From an uncultured Clostridium sp. (GTDB taxonomy: Bacteria > Bacillota > Clostridia > Lachnospirales > Lachnospiraceae), in contig CAKSBP010000032.1 of the NCBI GenBank assembly GCA_934438135.1, positions 1 through 36,618 of the forward strand: a stretch of 36,618 nt of DNA, read 5' to 3'. Both the position numbers and the translations under genes were made by a program. The stretch's first letter is position 1. Each line of letters opens with the position of its first letter. Below, one piece after another: positions 7,425 through 15,139 of this stretch. The notes below the pieces were generated by a model. That model worked only from the letters and a program-made list of their open reading frames with translations, was not told the DNA's origin and made no database searches.

Positions 7425-8633
7425 TTATAAAAGTCTGGTCTTAATAAATTCTACTTCCTTCTGCATACCTGTATCCTCCGGATACTGCTCTAAAAATGCA
7501 TCTGCTTTTTCTTTCGCCGTATCATAATCACCCAGCTTTTCATAGGCAGCCACTTCATTTTCTTTCAGTGGTTTTAAGGTACCTGCCTCATTTAACTTGA
7601 TTCCCTTCTGATACTGTTTCAATGCTTTTTCGTATTCTTCTTCCTTTAAATAACAGTTTCCCATCAGATTATATCCTTCTGCAAGGAGTGTTCCTGATTT
7701 TTCTTTCAAATAAACTTCAAGATACGTTCTGGCTTTTGTGTAGTTCTTATTTTCATAACTGATTCTGGCAAGATAGAATCCAGCTTCGGAGATTCCATCT
7801 TCCATCGCCTGTCCCAATCCTTCCAATGCTGTCTCTGTATCTCCACGATAGTATGCTACAATCGCCTTTTTATAGGAAGATTCTTTTCCTTTTTTATCAA
7901 TATTTAATGCTTTATTAAGATAACTGCTGGCTTCATCCTCTTCCCCAGCAGCAGAAAGCATACAATATGCCTGAAGATAGACATCATAGTCATCTGAATC
8001 CTTTTCCACGACCTTATCATAATCTTCAATGGCTTTATCAACATCTCCCGCCTGTCCATAAGCAAATGCACGCTTCATATAATAGGAAGATTTATATCCA
8101 TCTTTCTCAATCAAATCAGAATATGTCTTGGCAGCTTCTTCATATTTTCCAAGATAGCACTGTGCATCTCCTGTATATTTTAATATATCCACATCAAGAC
8201 TTTCCAATTCTTCTATTTCCAATGCTTTTTCAAAACTGGAAACTGCATCTTCATATTTATTATTTCGAAAGAAACTGATTCCTTTCATACGATAAGCTTT
8301 TTTGTTATTTTGACGCACAATTTTATTATCTTTGTCAGAAATTGCACAATTAAATTGTTCCTGTGCCTCGTCATATTCTCCAAGTTCGGTCAATGCCATG
8401 CCATAGGCAATAAAATAAGAAGCACTTTCCGGCTCCTTCTTCACTGCTTCCTTTAAATATCCGGCAGCTTCTTTATAATTGTTCTTTTCATAAGCTTTCA
8501 TTCCCTTTCTATATTCTGACTTTGCACGGTTGAAAACCTGACATCCAGTCAGCTCAATCATGGCAGATGTCATAACCAACGCAGTCATAATACGGAATGC
8601 CCGGCCTTTTTTTCTGTTTAACATTTCTTTCAC
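7425..8633 (-). CDS. TPR-repeat lipoprotein
   Basis: A 402-residue exported lipoprotein: a basic start, a hydrophobic segment and the lipobox LTGC with Cys31 as the predicted lipidation site. The rest is a run of about nine tetratricopeptide repeats, seen as recurring patterns such as YxKGMKAYEKNNYKEA and GDAQCYLGKYEEAAKTY. TPR proteins of this kind usually act as scaffolds for protein contacts at the outer face of the membrane; the partner is unknown. The start is GTG at 8633 with AGGAAAGG upstream; an ATG three codons later is the alternative. It is the first gene of a two-gene unit with hflX, an odd pairing without a clear functional link. Confidence 0.88.
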   Translation of the reverse strand: MKEMLNRKKGRAFRIMTALVMTSAMIELTGCQVFNRAKSEYRKGMKAYEKNNYKEAAGYLKEAVKKEPESASYFIAYGMALTELGEYDEAQEQFNCAISDKDNKIVRQNNKKAYRMKGISFFRNNKYEDAVSSFEKALEIEELESLDVDILKYTGDAQCYLGKYEEAAKTYSDLIEKDGYKSSYYMKRAFAYGQAGDVDKAIEDYDKVVEKDSDDYDVYLQAYCMLSAAGEEDEASSYLNKALNIDKKGKESSYKKAIVAYYRGDTETALEGLGQAMEDGISEAGFYLARISYENKNYTKARTYLEVYLKEKSGTLLAEGYNLMGNCYLKEEEYEKALKQYQKGIKLNEAGTLKPLKENEVAAYEKLGDYDTAKEKADAFLEQYPEDTGMQKEVEFIKTRLL

Positions 8634-8657
8634 ATGCCTTTCCTAATCTTCTCATTT

Positions 8658-8686
8658 ATTATAAGGAATCTGCCCAAGAATTGCAA
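8658..8686 (-). promoter_or_regulatory. Promoter of the TPR gene and hflX
   Basis: On the minus strand -35 TTGCAA (8686-8681) and a perfect -10 TATAAT (8663-8658) are separated by 17 bp, about 30 nt before the GTG start. It lies back-to-back with the butyrate operon promoter about 80 bp away. Confidence 0.8.
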
Positions 8687-8761
8687 TGTTATTTGTCTTA
8701 TTTCGTAATTAGGTGCAGCCAGATTAGATTTAATGGAATGTTTATAATTTTCACGCATTCT

Positions 8762-8799
8762 TTGTTGCAAATTTAACAATCTTGTGATAAAATTAACAC
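8762..8799 (+). promoter_or_regulatory. Two Rex-like operators at the butyrate operon
   Basis: TTGTTGCAAATTTAACAA (8762-8779) and TTGTGATAAAATTAACAC (8782-8799) each fit the clostridial Rex pattern TTGTTAAnnnnTTAACAA, at 12 and 11 of the 14 fixed positions. Their centres are 20 bp apart, two helical turns. Rex is a repressor released by NADH and is known to control butyrate and alcohol genes in clostridia. The two sites cover the whole promoter core, so binding would block RNA polymerase. The regulator gene itself is not in the window. Confidence 0.78.
8765..8793 (+). promoter_or_regulatory. Promoter of the butyrate operon
   Basis: -35 TTGCAA (8765-8770) and -10 TAAAAT (8788-8793) are 17 bp apart, giving a predicted start near 8800 and a leader of about 140 nt. 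The promoter elements lie inside the two Rex-like palindromes. Confidence 0.7.
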
Positions 8800-8809
8800 A
8801 TAAACCATT

Positions 8810-8880
8810 GAGAAATTATACCAAATAAATTTCTCTGAAAAACGGGGATTTTCTGAACCCCGCGTCTTATTTATAAGGCG
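8810..8880 (+). promoter_or_regulatory. Three-hairpin leader of the butyrate operon
   Basis: Three consecutive stems fill the 5' leader: GAGAAATT/AATTTCTC (8810-8817, 8828-8835), CGGGG/CCCCG (8843-8847, 8858-8862) and a 7-bp stem with one G-U pair, CGTCTTA/TAAGGCG (8863-8869, 8874-8880). None is followed by a T run, so attenuation is not evident. They may protect the 5' end of a very abundant message, or sense something. No known riboswitch was recognised. The interval 8634-8941 otherwise holds only the two divergent promoters. Confidence 0.5.
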
Positions 8881-8941
8881 TTCTAACCAAGAAAGATCAT
8901 ACAATTCAGTATATCTAAAAAAGGAAATGGAGGATTCGTAT

Positions 8942-10123
8942 ATGTCAAAGAAAGTTGTATTAGCAGGCGCTTGCCGTACTGCAATCGGTAAAATGGGTGG
9001 AGCTTTAAGCACTACTCCAGCACCTGAACTTGGTGCAATTGTTATTAAAGAAGCTTTAAAAAGAGCCGGAGTTGCTCCAGACGCTGTAGATGAAGTCGTT
9101 ATGGGTTGTGTAATTCAGGCTGGTCTTGGCCAGAACGTAGCTCGTCAGGCTTCCTTAAAAGCAGGTCTTCCAATTGAAGTTCCAGCTATCACATTAAACG
9201 TTGTTTGTGGATCTGGTTTAAAATGCGTTAACACAGCTGCTGAAATGATTATGGCAGGAGATGCTGATATCGTAGTTGCAGGTGGTATGGAAAACATGTC
9301 CATGGCTCCATATGCATTAAAGAATGCTCGTTATGGTTACCGTATGGGTAATGCACCAATGGTCGATACAATGGTTAACGATGCTCTTTGGGATGCATTT
9401 AATGATTATCACATGGGTATTACAGCAGAAAATGTTGCTGAAAAATATGGTATTACAAGAGAAGAATTAGATGAATTCTCAGCAAACAGCCAGCAGAAAT
9501 GTGAAAAAGCAATTGCTGAAGGTAAATTCGACGATGAAATCGTTCCTGTAGAAGTTAAAAAGAAAAAAGAAACAATTATTGTAAATAAAGATGAAGGTCC
9601 TCGTGCTGGAACAACAGCTGAAAGCCTTGCAAGATTAAAACCAGCATTCAAGAAAGACGGTATCGTTACTGCTGGTAATGCATCCGGTATTAATGATGGT
9701 GCTGCTGCTATCGTTGTTATGAGCGAAGAAAAAGCAAAAGAACTTGGTGTTACACCAATGGCTACATGGGTTGCCGGAGCACTTGGCGGTGTAGATCCTT
9801 CTATCATGGGTGTTGGACCAGTTGCTGCTACTAAGAAAGTATTAGAAAGAACTGGAATGAGCATTGATGATTTAGATTTAATCGAAGCAAACGAAGCTTT
9901 CGCAGCTCAGTCAATCGCTGTAGCAAGAGACTTAAAATTCAACCCAGACAAATTAAATGTAAACGGCGGTGCTATTGCACTTGGACATCCTGTTGGAGCT
10001 TCCGGATGCCGTATTCTTGTTACTCTGTTACATGAAATGCAGAAACGTGACGCTAAGACAGGTTTAGCAACACTTTGCATCGGTGGCGGAATGGGTTGCG
10101 CTACTATCGTAAAGAGGGATTAA
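8942..10123 (+). CDS. thlA: Acetyl-CoA acetyltransferase (thiolase)
   Basis: Condenses two acetyl-CoA to acetoacetyl-CoA, the first committed step of butyrate formation. The product is 393 residues, the normal size of biosynthetic thiolases, with the acylated Cys89 in NVVCGSGL, His349 in GHPVGASG and the second active Cys379 in CIGGGMG. The ATG at 8942 is chosen because GGAGG lies just upstream; an in-frame ATG at 8927 falls inside that ribosome binding site. It is the first gene of the operon thl-crt-hbd-bcd-etfB-etfA. The base composition is marked by frequent GCT, GTT and GGT codons, as in highly expressed genes of this group. Control is probably by Rex. Confidence 0.96.
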   Translation: MSKKVVLAGACRTAIGKMGGALSTTPAPELGAIVIKEALKRAGVAPDAVDEVVMGCVIQAGLGQNVARQASLKAGLPIEVPAITLNVVCGSGLKCVNTAAEMIMAGDADIVVAGGMENMSMAPYALKNARYGYRMGNAPMVDTMVNDALWDAFNDYHMGITAENVAEKYGITREELDEFSANSQQKCEKAIAEGKFDDEIVPVEVKKKKETIIVNKDEGPRAGTTAESLARLKPAFKKDGIVTAGNASGINDGAAAIVVMSEEKAKELGVTPMATWVAGALGGVDPSIMGVGPVAATKKVLERTGMSIDDLDLIEANEAFAAQSIAVARDLKFNPDKLNVNGGAIALGHPVGASGCRILVTLLHEMQKRDAKTGLATLCIGGGMGCATIVKRD

Positions 10124-10159
10124 TTTTATAAAAATTAATTGATTGAAAGGGGACGCAAC

Positions 10160-10936
10160 ATGGAATTCGTTACATATGAACAGGAAGGTTTTACTGGTAT
10201 TCTTACTATTAACCGTCCTAAAGCTTTAAATGCTTTAAACAGCCAGGTATTAAAAGATATCGATGCTGCTCTTGACCAGGTTAATTTAGAAACAACCCGC
10301 TGCCTGATTATTACAGGTGCCGGAGAAAAATCTTTTGTTGCCGGTGCAGACATTGGGGAAATGAGCACATTAACAAAAGAAGAAGGTGAAGCTTTCGGTA
10401 AAGCAGGAAACGATGTTTTCCGTAAAATCGAAACATTTCCAATTCCAGTTATTGCTGCCGTTAACGGTTTTGCATTAGGTGGTGGAAATGAAATCGCTAT
10501 GAGCTGTGATATTCGTATCTGCTCTGAAAATGCTGTATTCGGCCAGCCGGAAGTTGGTCTTGGAATCACTCCAGGATTTGGTGGAACACAGAGACTTGCC
10601 CGTTTAATCGGACCAGGAAAAGCAAAAGAATTAATTTATACTGCATTTAATATGAAAGCTGACGATGCTTACCGTGTTGGTTTAGTAAATGCTGTATATC
10701 CACAAGCTGAATTAATGGATGCGGCAAAAAAACTTGCTGCAAGAATCTCCAAGAATGCTCCTATTGCTGTCCGTGCCTGCAAAAAAGCTATTAATGAAGG
10801 TTTACAGGTAGATATGGATCAGGCAGTTGTTGTTGAAGAGAAATTATTTGGAAGCTGTTTTGAAACAGAAGACCAGAAAGACGGAATGACTGCTTTCTTA
10901 AACAAAACGAAAGTAGATGGATTTAAAAATAAATAA
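10160..10936 (+). CDS. crt: 3-hydroxybutyryl-CoA dehydratase (crotonase)
   Basis: Removes water from 3-hydroxybutyryl-CoA to give crotonyl-CoA. It is a 258-residue member of the enoyl-CoA hydratase family. The oxyanion-hole segment AGADI starts at residue 61, and the two catalytic glutamates are Glu111 (in GGGNEIAMSCD) and Glu131 (in GQPEVGLGITPG). The ATG at 10160 follows AAAGGGGA; an upstream in-frame TTG at 10139 would read through that site and is rejected. It lies 36 bp after thl in the butyrate operon. The two hairpins that follow it may set the level of downstream mRNA relative to thl-crt. Confidence 0.95.
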   Translation: MEFVTYEQEGFTGILTINRPKALNALNSQVLKDIDAALDQVNLETTRCLIITGAGEKSFVAGADIGEMSTLTKEEGEAFGKAGNDVFRKIETFPIPVIAAVNGFALGGGNEIAMSCDIRICSENAVFGQPEVGLGITPGFGGTQRLARLIGPGKAKELIYTAFNMKADDAYRVGLVNAVYPQAELMDAAKKLAARISKNAPIAVRACKKAINEGLQVDMDQAVVVEEKLFGSCFETEDQKDGMTAFLNKTKVDGFKNK

Positions 10937-10980
10937 ACAGCCGACGCTGTTTTCGAGAATGAAGTGTCAGCTTCATTCTC
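10937..10980 (+). other. Two intercistronic hairpins between crt and hbd
   Basis: A small hairpin ACAGC/GCTGT (10937-10941, 10946-10950) is followed by a perfect 10-bp stem GAGAATGAAG/CTTCATTCTC (10955-10964, 10971-10980) with a six-base loop. No T run follows, so it is not a terminator. Such elements often mark RNA processing or stabilise the 3' end of the upstream message. Confidence 0.6.
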
Positions 10981-11033
10981 CTTATAATTATAGACGTAAT
11001 TCATTAAAATTAAATATTCAGGAGGATGAAAAC

Positions 11034-11873
11034 ATGAAGGTTGGTATTATTGGTGCCGGTACAATGGGATCTGGTATTGCTCAGGCATTCGCTCAGACAG
11101 AAGGCTATGAAGTATACTTATGTGATATTAATGAAGAATTCGCTGCAAATGGTAAAAAGAAAATTGCAAAAGGTTTTGAAAAACGTATTGCAAAAGGTAA
11201 AATGACTCAGGAAGCTGCTGATGCTATCCTTAACAAAATCACAACAGGTGTTAAAACAATCTGTACTGAATGTGATTTAGTTGTTGAAGCTGCTCTCGAA
11301 GTTATGGATATCAAAAAACAGACTTTCAAAGAATTACAGGACATTTGTAAAAAAGACTGTATCTTCGCTACAAACACTTCTTCTCTTTCCATTACTGAAA
11401 TCGGTGCTGGAATCGACAGACCTGTAATCGGAATGCATTTCTTTAACCCAGCTCCAGTTATGAAATTAGTTGAAGTTATCCGTGGCGAAAACACAACAGA
11501 CGAAGTTACAGAAAAAGTTATTGCTATTGCAAAAGAAATTGGTAAAACTCCTGTTGAAGTTAAAGAAGCTGCTGGTTTCGTAGTAAACAGAATCTTAATC
11601 CCTATGATTAACGAAGCTGTTGGTATCTATGCTGACGGTGTTGCTTCTGTTGAAGGTATTGATACTGCTATGCAGTTAGGTGCTAATCATCCAATGGGAC
11701 CTTTAGCTTTAGGTGATTTAGTTGGTCTTGATATCTGTCTTGCTATTATGGAAGTATTACAGGCTGAAACAGGCGATCCAAAATACCGTCCACATCCATT
11801 GTTAAGAAAAATGGTACGTGCTGGTAAATTAGGACGTAAGACTGGAAAAGGTTTCTACGATTACAGCAAGTAA
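11034..11873 (+). CDS. hbd: 3-hydroxybutyryl-CoA dehydrogenase
   Basis: Reduces acetoacetyl-CoA to 3-hydroxybutyryl-CoA with NAD(P)H. The 279-residue product has an N-terminal Rossmann domain with GAGTMGSGIA at 7-16, and the catalytic site with Ser116/117, His135 and Asn138 (MHFFNPAP). The C-terminal helical domain contains GFVVNRIL and ends with GKKTGxGFYxY-like sequence, as usual. The start ATG at 11034 follows GGAGGA. A longer in-frame reading to 10917 would run through the crt-hbd hairpins and overlap crt, and is rejected. It is the third gene of the butyrate operon, 97 bp after crt. Confidence 0.96.
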   Translation: MKVGIIGAGTMGSGIAQAFAQTEGYEVYLCDINEEFAANGKKKIAKGFEKRIAKGKMTQEAADAILNKITTGVKTICTECDLVVEAALEVMDIKKQTFKELQDICKKDCIFATNTSSLSITEIGAGIDRPVIGMHFFNPAPVMKLVEVIRGENTTDEVTEKVIAIAKEIGKTPVEVKEAAGFVVNRILIPMINEAVGIYADGVASVEGIDTAMQLGANHPMGPLALGDLVGLDICLAIMEVLQAETGDPKYRPHPLLRKMVRAGKLGRKTGKGFYDYSK

Positions 11874-11876
11874 TTT

Positions 11877-11910
11877 AAGTTGACAGTCAAGTTGACAGTC
11901 AAGATGACAG
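11877..11910 (+). repeat. 12-bp tandem repeat between hbd and bcd
   Basis: AAGTTGACAGTC is present twice in tandem (11877-11888, 11889-11900) and followed by a partial third copy, AAGATGACAG (11901-11910). The repeat contains TTGACA, but no -10 sequence lies at a suitable distance. The same TGACAGTCAAG word occurs on the minus strand in the leader of the EAL-protein gene near 3520-3537. Confidence 0.7.
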
Positions 11911-11937
11911 CAATGCGTCGTCCAATCAGATATAGAT

Positions 11938-11964
11938 GCAGGATGGTTTCTTAATCCGTCCTGC
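11938..11964 (+). other. Intercistronic hairpin between hbd and bcd
   Basis: GCAGGATGG (11938-11946) and CCGTCCTGC (11956-11964) form a 9-bp stem with one G-U pair and a nine-base loop. There is no T run. It ends 19 bases before the bcd ribosome binding site GGAGGA and may be a processing or stabilising element. Confidence 0.55.
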
Positions 11965-11994
11965 AAAACATTTTAAAAAGATGGAGGAATTAAA

Positions 11995-13149
11995 ATGGAT
12001 TTCACATTAAGTAAAGAGCATGAGATGGCGAAAACATTATTCAGAGATTTCGCTGAAAACGAAGTAAAACCTCTTGCTCAAGAGGTAGATGAAACTGAAC
12101 ATTTTCCTAGAGAAACTGTTGAAAAAATGCAGAAATTAGGCTTCATGGGTATTCCTGTACCTAAGGAATATGGCGGACAGGGCTGTGATGCTTTAACATA
12201 CGTTATGTGTGTCGAAGAATTATCCAAGGTTTGTGGTACAACAGGTGTTATCGTTTCCGCACATACATCTCTTTGCGCAGATCCTATTCTTCAGTATGGT
12301 ACAGAAGAACAGAAACAGAAATACTTAGTTCCATTAGCAAATGGTGAAAAACTTGGTGCTTTCGCTTTAACAGAACCAGGTGCTGGTACAGATGCTCAGG
12401 GTGCTCAGACAAAAGCTGTTTTAGACGGTGACGAATGGGTATTAAATGGTTCTAAATGCTTTATTACCAACGGTAAAGAAGCTGATTACTATATCGTTAT
12501 TGCTATCACTGATATTTCCGTTGATAAAAAAGGAAGAAAGAAAAAATCTTTCTCAGCATTTATCGTTGAAAAAGGAACTCCAGGATTTACATTCGGTGTT
12601 AAAGAAAAGAAAATGGGTATCCGTGGTTCCGCTACATATGAATTAATCTTCCAGGACTGCCGAATTCCAAAAGAAAACTTATTAGGAAAACAGGGCAAAG
12701 GTTTCCCTATTGCCATGCATACATTAGACGGTGGACGTATTGGTATCGCTGCTCAGGCTCTTGGTATTGCAGAAGGTGCATTAGAATCTACTATTGCTTA
12801 TGTAAAAGAAAGAAAACAGTTTGGTCGTTCTTTAAGTGCATTCCAGAATACACAATTCCAGCTTGCTGATATGGCTACAAAAGTAGAAGCAGCTCAAATG
12901 TTAGTATACAAAGCAGCTATGGCAAAAAATAATCAGAAAGTTTACTCTGTAGAAGCCGCAAAAGCAAAATTATATGCAGCAGAAGTTGCTATGGAAGTTA
13001 CAACAAAGGCTGTACAGCTTCACGGTGGTTATGGTTATACAAGAGAATATGACGTAGAACGTATGATGCGTGATGCTAAGATTACTGAAATCTACGAAGG
13101 AACTTCCGAAGTTCAGCGTATGGTTATTTCCGGCAATCTGTTAAAATAG
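11995..13149 (+). CDS. bcd: Butyryl-CoA dehydrogenase
   Basis: A flavoprotein of the acyl-CoA dehydrogenase family that reduces crotonyl-CoA to butyryl-CoA. In anaerobes it works in complex with EtfAB, which couples this step to ferredoxin reduction by electron bifurcation. The product is 384 residues. FAD/substrate motif LTEPGAGTD is at 125-133, and the catalytic base is Glu368 in IYEGTSEVQ near the C terminus, the position used by butyryl-CoA and short-chain enzymes. The start ATG follows GGAGGA. Directly following etfB and etfA supply its electron partner, which makes this function firmer than for an isolated acyl-CoA dehydrogenase. Confidence 0.95.
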   Translation: MDFTLSKEHEMAKTLFRDFAENEVKPLAQEVDETEHFPRETVEKMQKLGFMGIPVPKEYGGQGCDALTYVMCVEELSKVCGTTGVIVSAHTSLCADPILQYGTEEQKQKYLVPLANGEKLGAFALTEPGAGTDAQGAQTKAVLDGDEWVLNGSKCFITNGKEADYYIVIAITDISVDKKGRKKKSFSAFIVEKGTPGFTFGVKEKKMGIRGSATYELIFQDCRIPKENLLGKQGKGFPIAMHTLDGGRIGIAAQALGIAEGALESTIAYVKERKQFGRSLSAFQNTQFQLADMATKVEAAQMLVYKAAMAKNNQKVYSVEAAKAKLYAAEVAMEVTTKAVQLHGGYGYTREYDVERMMRDAKITEIYEGTSEVQRMVISGNLLK

Positions 13150-13188
13150 TTTTTGAATTGATAAAACATAATAAGGAGTGAATACAGA

Positions 13189-13977
13189 GTGAATATTTTA
13201 GTATGTATTAAACAAGTTCCAGATACAAATGAAGTTAAATTGGATCCTGTAAAAGGTACTCTTATCCGTGACGGTGTACCAAGTATCATTAATCCAGATG
13301 ATAAAGCAGGCTTAGAGGCAGCTCTGCAGTTAAAAGATCAGACAGGTGCTACAATTAAAGTAGTTTCCATGGGACCTCCACAGGCAGATGCAGCATTAAG
13401 AGAAGCATTGGCTATGGGTGCTGATGAAGCATACCTTATCTCCGACCGTGCATTCGGTGGTGCTGATACATTAGCTACATCTTATACAGTAGCAGCTGGT
13501 ATCAAAAAAATCGGCGATTATGATTTGATTATTGCAGGACGTCAGGCAATTGATGGTGATACAGCACAGGTTGGACCTCAGATTGCAGAATGGCTTGGAA
13601 TTCCTAATGTATCTTATGCTGAAGATATCAAAGTTGAAGGAAATACCGTAATTGTTAAGCGTCAGTATGATGACAGATATCATACTGTAAAAGTTCAGAT
13701 GCCTTGCTTAATTACAGCTCTTGGCGAAATGAACACACCTCGTTATATGACTCCAGGTGGAATATTCGATGCATATCGTGAAAAAGAAGTAAAAGTTATC
13801 ACACGTGCTGATGTAGATGCTGATGATGAATTCTTAGGATTAAAGGGATCACCTACAAATGTTGCACAGTCTTTCCCTAAACAGTTAAAACCTGCCGGAG
13901 TGAAAGAAGAAGGTTTAGAACCAGATGCAGCCGCTGATTACATCGTTTCTAAATTAAAAGAAAAGTTCGTTATCTAA
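13189..13977 (+). CDS. etfB: Electron transfer flavoprotein, beta subunit
   Basis: The small subunit of the EtfAB complex that, with Bcd, takes electrons from NADH and splits them between crotonyl-CoA and ferredoxin. The product is 262 residues. The segment GRQAIDGDTAQVGP at 117-130 is the conserved EtfB nucleotide-binding signature found in anaerobic, bifurcating-type Etf. The start is GTG at 13189 with AAGGAGTG upstream. It lies 39 bp after bcd and 23 bp before etfA. The bifurcating role is inferred from the operon and family. Confidence 0.94.
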   Translation: MNILVCIKQVPDTNEVKLDPVKGTLIRDGVPSIINPDDKAGLEAALQLKDQTGATIKVVSMGPPQADAALREALAMGADEAYLISDRAFGGADTLATSYTVAAGIKKIGDYDLIIAGRQAIDGDTAQVGPQIAEWLGIPNVSYAEDIKVEGNTVIVKRQYDDRYHTVKVQMPCLITALGEMNTPRYMTPGGIFDAYREKEVKVITRADVDADDEFLGLKGSPTNVAQSFPKQLKPAGVKEEGLEPDAAADYIVSKLKEKFVI

Positions 13978-14000
13978 TTTAAAGAAAAGAGGTAAAAATA

Positions 14001-15032
14001 ATGAGTTTACAAGATTATAAAGGCGTATTTGTCTTCGCTCAGCAGTTAGATAATAAGGTGTCCGGAGTTTCTTTCGAATTAATTGGAAAAGCAAAAGAAC
14101 TTGCTGCTGATCTTAATACAGAAGTAACCGCAGTTCTTCTTGGAGCTGGCGTAAAGGGTTTAGCAGATGATCTTGCTGCATATGGTGCAGACAGAGTTAT
14201 CGTTGTAGACAACCCAGTATTAAAAGAATACACAACAGAACCATATACACAGGCTATGGATGCTGTTATTGCAGAATATAAACCAGAAATTGTTCTTTAC
14301 GGTGCTACTGCTATCGGCCGTGACCTTGCTCCTCGTGTATCTGCAAGGGTTAAATCCGGTTTAACAGCTGACTGTACAAAACTTGAAATTGACCCAGAGG
14401 CAGATGCAGACAGCGGATTACATAACTTAAGAATGACACGTCCTGCTTTCGGTGGCAACATCATGGCTACTATTCTTATTAAGAAAAGAAGACCTCAGAT
14501 GGCTACTGTTCGTCCAGGTGTTATGCAGAAACTTGAAAAAGATACTTCTAAAAAAGCTGAAGTCATCGAATTCAATCCAACATTAGAGAAGAACAACAAA
14601 TATGTAACCGTTGAAGAAGTAGTAAAGAAAGTTGCTAATAAAAAAGATATCATGGACGCTAAGATTTTAGTATCCGGCGGACGTGGTGTTGGAAGCCAGG
14701 AAAACTTCAAACTTCTGGAGGATTTAGCTGCTACACTTGGTGCTACTGTATCCTGCTCCCGTGCATGTGTAGATGCTGGATGGTGTGAAAAAGACCAGCA
14801 GGTTGGACAGACTGGTAAAACAGTTCGTCCTCATGTATACTTTGCAATTGGTATTTCCGGAGCAATTCAGCATTTAGCTGGTATGGAAGAATCCGATATC
14901 ATTATTGCTATCAACAAAGATGAAAATGCACCTATCTTTGATGTAGCTGACTATGGTATTGTTGGTGATTTAACTAAAATCATTCCTCTATTAACAGAGA
15001 AATTGAAAGCTGAGACGGCTTCTAAGAACTAA
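14001..15032 (+). CDS. etfA: Electron transfer flavoprotein, alpha subunit
   Basis: The large subunit of EtfAB, carrying the mobile FAD domain that passes electrons to Bcd. The product is 343 residues. The N-terminal half has the Etf alpha/beta fold. The C-terminal FAD domain shows SGGRGVGS at 225-232, QVGQTGKTVRP at 267-277 and ISGAIQHLAGM at 285-295, all typical FAD-binding segments. The start ATG follows AAAGAGG. It is the last gene of the butyrate operon, which then ends at a clear terminator. Confidence 0.95.
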   Translation: MSLQDYKGVFVFAQQLDNKVSGVSFELIGKAKELAADLNTEVTAVLLGAGVKGLADDLAAYGADRVIVVDNPVLKEYTTEPYTQAMDAVIAEYKPEIVLYGATAIGRDLAPRVSARVKSGLTADCTKLEIDPEADADSGLHNLRMTRPAFGGNIMATILIKKRRPQMATVRPGVMQKLEKDTSKKAEVIEFNPTLEKNNKYVTVEEVVKKVANKKDIMDAKILVSGGRGVGSQENFKLLEDLAATLGATVSCSRACVDAGWCEKDQQVGQTGKTVRPHVYFAIGISGAIQHLAGMEESDIIIAINKDENAPIFDVADYGIVGDLTKIIPLLTEKLKAETASKN

Positions 15033-15057
15033 TTTTTATTCAAAACTAATATATAAG

Positions 15058-15100
15058 AAAAGGCACTGGCGCCAATACATTGGTACCAGTGCCTTTTCTT
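15058..15100 (+). terminator. Terminator of the butyrate operon
   Basis: AAAAGGCACTGG and CCAGTGCCTTTT form a long stem (core 15061-15069 with 15086-15094), with a further CCAA/TTGG pairing inside the loop, followed by TTTTCTTTT. It is a strong intrinsic terminator between etfA and the chemoreceptor gene. Confidence 0.92.
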
Positions 15101-15139
15101 TTCTGCTTCTATTTTAATATTTGAGAGGAGTTATACGTT

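Noticed and set aside
8927..8941. Upstream in-frame ATG giving a five-residue longer thiolase; a similar extension exists for the CoA-transferase gene at 18756 and for rpsT at 247
   Set aside because: In each case the extension is made of the GGAGG ribosome binding site itself, and the next start has ideal spacing and the conserved protein N terminus.
11880..11935. TTGACA copies in the hbd-bcd spacer as a -35 of an internal promoter
   Set aside because: No -10-like hexamer lies 15-19 bp downstream; the nearest, TATAGA at 11931, is about 33 bp away.
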